Below are positions 5,957 to 7,242 of a DNA stretch of 7,242 nucleotides, in pieces. The notes under the pieces are model-generated. The model was not told the DNA's origin. It ran no database searches and worked only from the letters and a program-made list of their open reading frames with translations. The position numbers and the translations under genes are program-made. The stretch is from Gammaproteobacteria bacterium (GTDB lineage: Bacteria > Pseudomonadota > Gammaproteobacteria > S012-40): positions 1 to 7,242 of the forward strand of contig JAOUGF010000100.1 of assembly GCA_029857925.1 (NCBI GenBank). Reading direction: 5' to 3'. Every line of letters starts with the position of its first letter. Position 1 is the first letter of the stretch.

Positions 5957-6568
5957 ATGGCAGACCAATCCTTTTCCACGGACGAGATCGACGAGAAAAA
6001 ACGCCGCACACTGATCGCCGCCGCCACCGTCGTGGGTGGGGCCGGGGTCGTCATGTTGGCGCGTCCTTTGGTGGAATCCATGTTGCCCAGCGAACGCGCG
6101 CAGGCCGCGGGCGCCCCGGTCGAGGTCGAGCTGAAGGCCTTGCAACCGGGTCAATTAATGACGGTCGAATGGCGCGGCAAGCCGGTGTGGATCGTCCATC
6201 GCACCCCTGAAATGCTGGCCAACCTCGCCAAAAACGCCCCGAATTTGCGCGACCCGGAATCCACCGCCAATTCGCAACAACCGCCCTTTGCGCAAAACGA
6301 ATACCGTTCGCAGCGCCCGGAGTTTCTGATCGTGGTTGGCATATGCACCCATCTGGGCTGCGCGCCGACCTTCCGCCCCGAGGTTGCGGCGCCCGACATA
6401 GGTGCGGACTGGAACGGCGGCTTTTTTTGTCCCTGCCATGGCTCTCGTTACGACCTGGCAGGCCGCGTGTATGCCGGCGTGCCCGCGCCGCTGAATTTGC
6501 AGGTGCCCCCTTATAAGTTCGTCAACGACACGCGCGTGGTCATCGGCCTGAACACGGAGACTGCATAA
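5957..6568 (+). CDS. petA: Ubiquinol-cytochrome c reductase iron-sulfur subunit (Rieske)
   Basis: This is the Rieske subunit of the bc1 complex; its 2Fe-2S cluster takes an electron from ubiquinol at the Qo site and passes it to cytochrome c1. It has 203 residues, the usual size. The N-terminus KKRRTLIAAATVVGGAGVV (14-32) is a twin-arginine-type uncleaved signal anchor. Cluster box I is CTHLGC (130-135) and box II is CPCHGS (158-163). By family knowledge Cys130, His132, Cys158 and His161 bind the cluster and Cys135-Cys160 form the disulfide. Ser163 and Tyr165, which raise the redox potential in high-potential Rieske proteins, are present, consistent with ubiquinol as donor. The flexible hinge is the AQAAGAPVEVEL region (48-59), followed by QPGQLMTVEWRGKPVWIVHRT, typical of proteobacterial proteins. 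Its stop overlaps the petB start (TAATG), implying coupled translation and equal subunit supply. Identification is secure. Confidence 0.97.
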   Translation: MADQSFSTDEIDEKKRRTLIAAATVVGGAGVVMLARPLVESMLPSERAQAAGAPVEVELKALQPGQLMTVEWRGKPVWIVHRTPEMLANLAKNAPNLRDPESTANSQQPPFAQNEYRSQRPEFLIVVGICTHLGCAPTFRPEVAAPDIGADWNGGFFCPCHGSRYDLAGRVYAGVPAPLNLQVPPYKFVNDTRVVIGLNTETA

Positions 6569-7242
6569 TGAACAAGGTGTTCACCGCCGTCGTCGAATGG
6601 GTCGATGATCGTTTCCCGCTGGTCAAGACGTGGAACGAGCACTTAGGCCAATACTACACGCCGAAAAATTTTAACTTTTGGTATTTTTTCGGCTCGCTGG
6701 CGCTGTTGATGCTGGTCATCCAAATCCTCTCCGGTATTTTTCTCGCGATGCACTACAAACCCACCGCCGAAACGGCGTTTGCGTCTGTCGAATACATCAT
6801 GCGCGACGTCAGCTGGGGTTGGTTGATCCGTTATTTGCACTCCACCGGCGCATCATTTTTCTTTATCGTGATCTATTTGCATATGTTTCGCGCGCTGCTC
6901 TACGGCTCTTATCAAAAGCCGCGCGAATTGTTGTGGTTGATCGGCATGGGCCTGTTTGTATTGTTGATGGCCGAGGCGTTTTTGGGCTATTTGCTGCCGT
7001 GGGGCCAGATGTCGTATTGGGGCGCACAGGTCATCATCTCGTTGTTCGGCGCGGTGCCGGTGGTCGGTGATGCGTTGGCGCAGTGGATACGCGGCGACTT
7101 CGTCGTGTCCGACGCAACGTTAAATCGCTTTTTTTCATTTCATGTGATCGCCGTGCCGTTGTTGTTGATCGGCGCGGTGTTTGTGCATTTGGTGGCGTTG
7201 CATCGGGTGGGTTCGAACAACCCCGATGGCATCGAGATTAAA
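6568..7242 (+). CDS. petB: Ubiquinol-cytochrome c reductase cytochrome b subunit, 3' end beyond the window
   Basis: Cytochrome b is the membrane core of the bc1 complex, carrying haems bL and bH and forming both quinone sites. The first 225 residues are in the window; bacterial proteins usually exceed 400, so the PEWY quinol-oxidation motif and later helices are outside. Helix A is about 36-61, B 85-108, C 121-145 and D 187-212. The haem-binding histidine pairs are His91/His105 (in RYLHSTGAS and IYLHMFR) and His192/His207 (in FHVIAVP and FVHLVALH). The second pair is 15 apart, one more than in mitochondrial cytochrome b. The Qo-side segment GYLLPWGQMSYWGA (140-153) and the cd-helix region AVPVVGDALAQWIRGDF (162-178) are conserved. 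HRVGSNNPDGIEIK closes the visible part. The start overlaps the petA stop by one base. petC (cytochrome c1) is expected next. Confidence 0.97.
   Translation, partial: MNKVFTAVVEWVDDRFPLVKTWNEHLGQYYTPKNFNFWYFFGSLALLMLVIQILSGIFLAMHYKPTAETAFASVEYIMRDVSWGWLIRYLHSTGASFFFIVIYLHMFRALLYGSYQKPRELLWLIGMGLFVLLMAEAFLGYLLPWGQMSYWGAQVIISLFGAVPVVGDALAQWIRGDFVVSDATLNRFFSFHVIAVPLLLIGAVFVHLVALHRVGSNNPDGIEIK

Noticed and set aside
1..7242. CRISPR arrays, tRNA or rRNA genes, phage or defence genes
   Set aside because: No regularly spaced repeats, tRNA-like cloverleaf or relevant protein motifs were seen on either strand.

Overview
The window looks like a chromosomal piece of a moderately GC-rich gammaproteobacterium that respires through a cytochrome bc1 complex. 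The evidence is the divergent arrangement of hemA-prfA on one side and a TPR lipoprotein gene plus lolB on the other. This matches, from memory, the hemA / PA4667 / lolB neighbourhood of Pseudomonas and its relatives. The protein sequences also follow gammaproteobacterial consensus closely. I cannot name the genus. I see no undescribed multi-gene system; this is mostly a housekeeping region with one small mobile element.

Minus strand, 1-2871: hemA (glutamyl-tRNA reductase, first step of tetrapyrrole synthesis) is followed with no gap by prfA (release factor RF1). After an 18-base gap comes rsmE (16S rRNA m3U1498 methyltransferase), whose 3' end lies beyond the left edge. As given, prfA is split by a one-base deletion in a T run of the coding strand (plus 1257-1260). 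Both halves are otherwise perfectly conserved, so a sequence error is the likeliest reason. The gene usually found after prfA, prmC, is not here.

Plus strand, 2872-5362: a 153-base divergent spacer carries candidate promoters and a small hairpin. It leads into a 578-residue TPR outer-membrane lipoprotein (PA4667/LbcA type), then lolB, the outer-membrane acceptor for lipoproteins. lolB starts at a GTG with no visible ribosome binding site. One lost base in a C run may have hidden an ATG that overlaps the preceding stop.

Non-coding gap, 5363-5956: ispE, which often follows lolB, is absent. The gap contains a 204-bp MITE-like element (5525-5728) with 17-bp imperfect terminal inverted repeats (15/17) starting CCTAG and a perfect TTAAA duplication on both sides. 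The end sequence and the AT-rich 5-bp duplication resemble the IS1380 family. It is followed by an AT-rich tract and an extended -10 promoter candidate.

Plus strand, 5957-7242: petA (Rieske iron-sulfur protein) and petB (cytochrome b, cut by the right edge) overlap at TAATG. They encode two of the three catalytic subunits of the bc1 complex; petC (cytochrome c1) would be expected just beyond the window.
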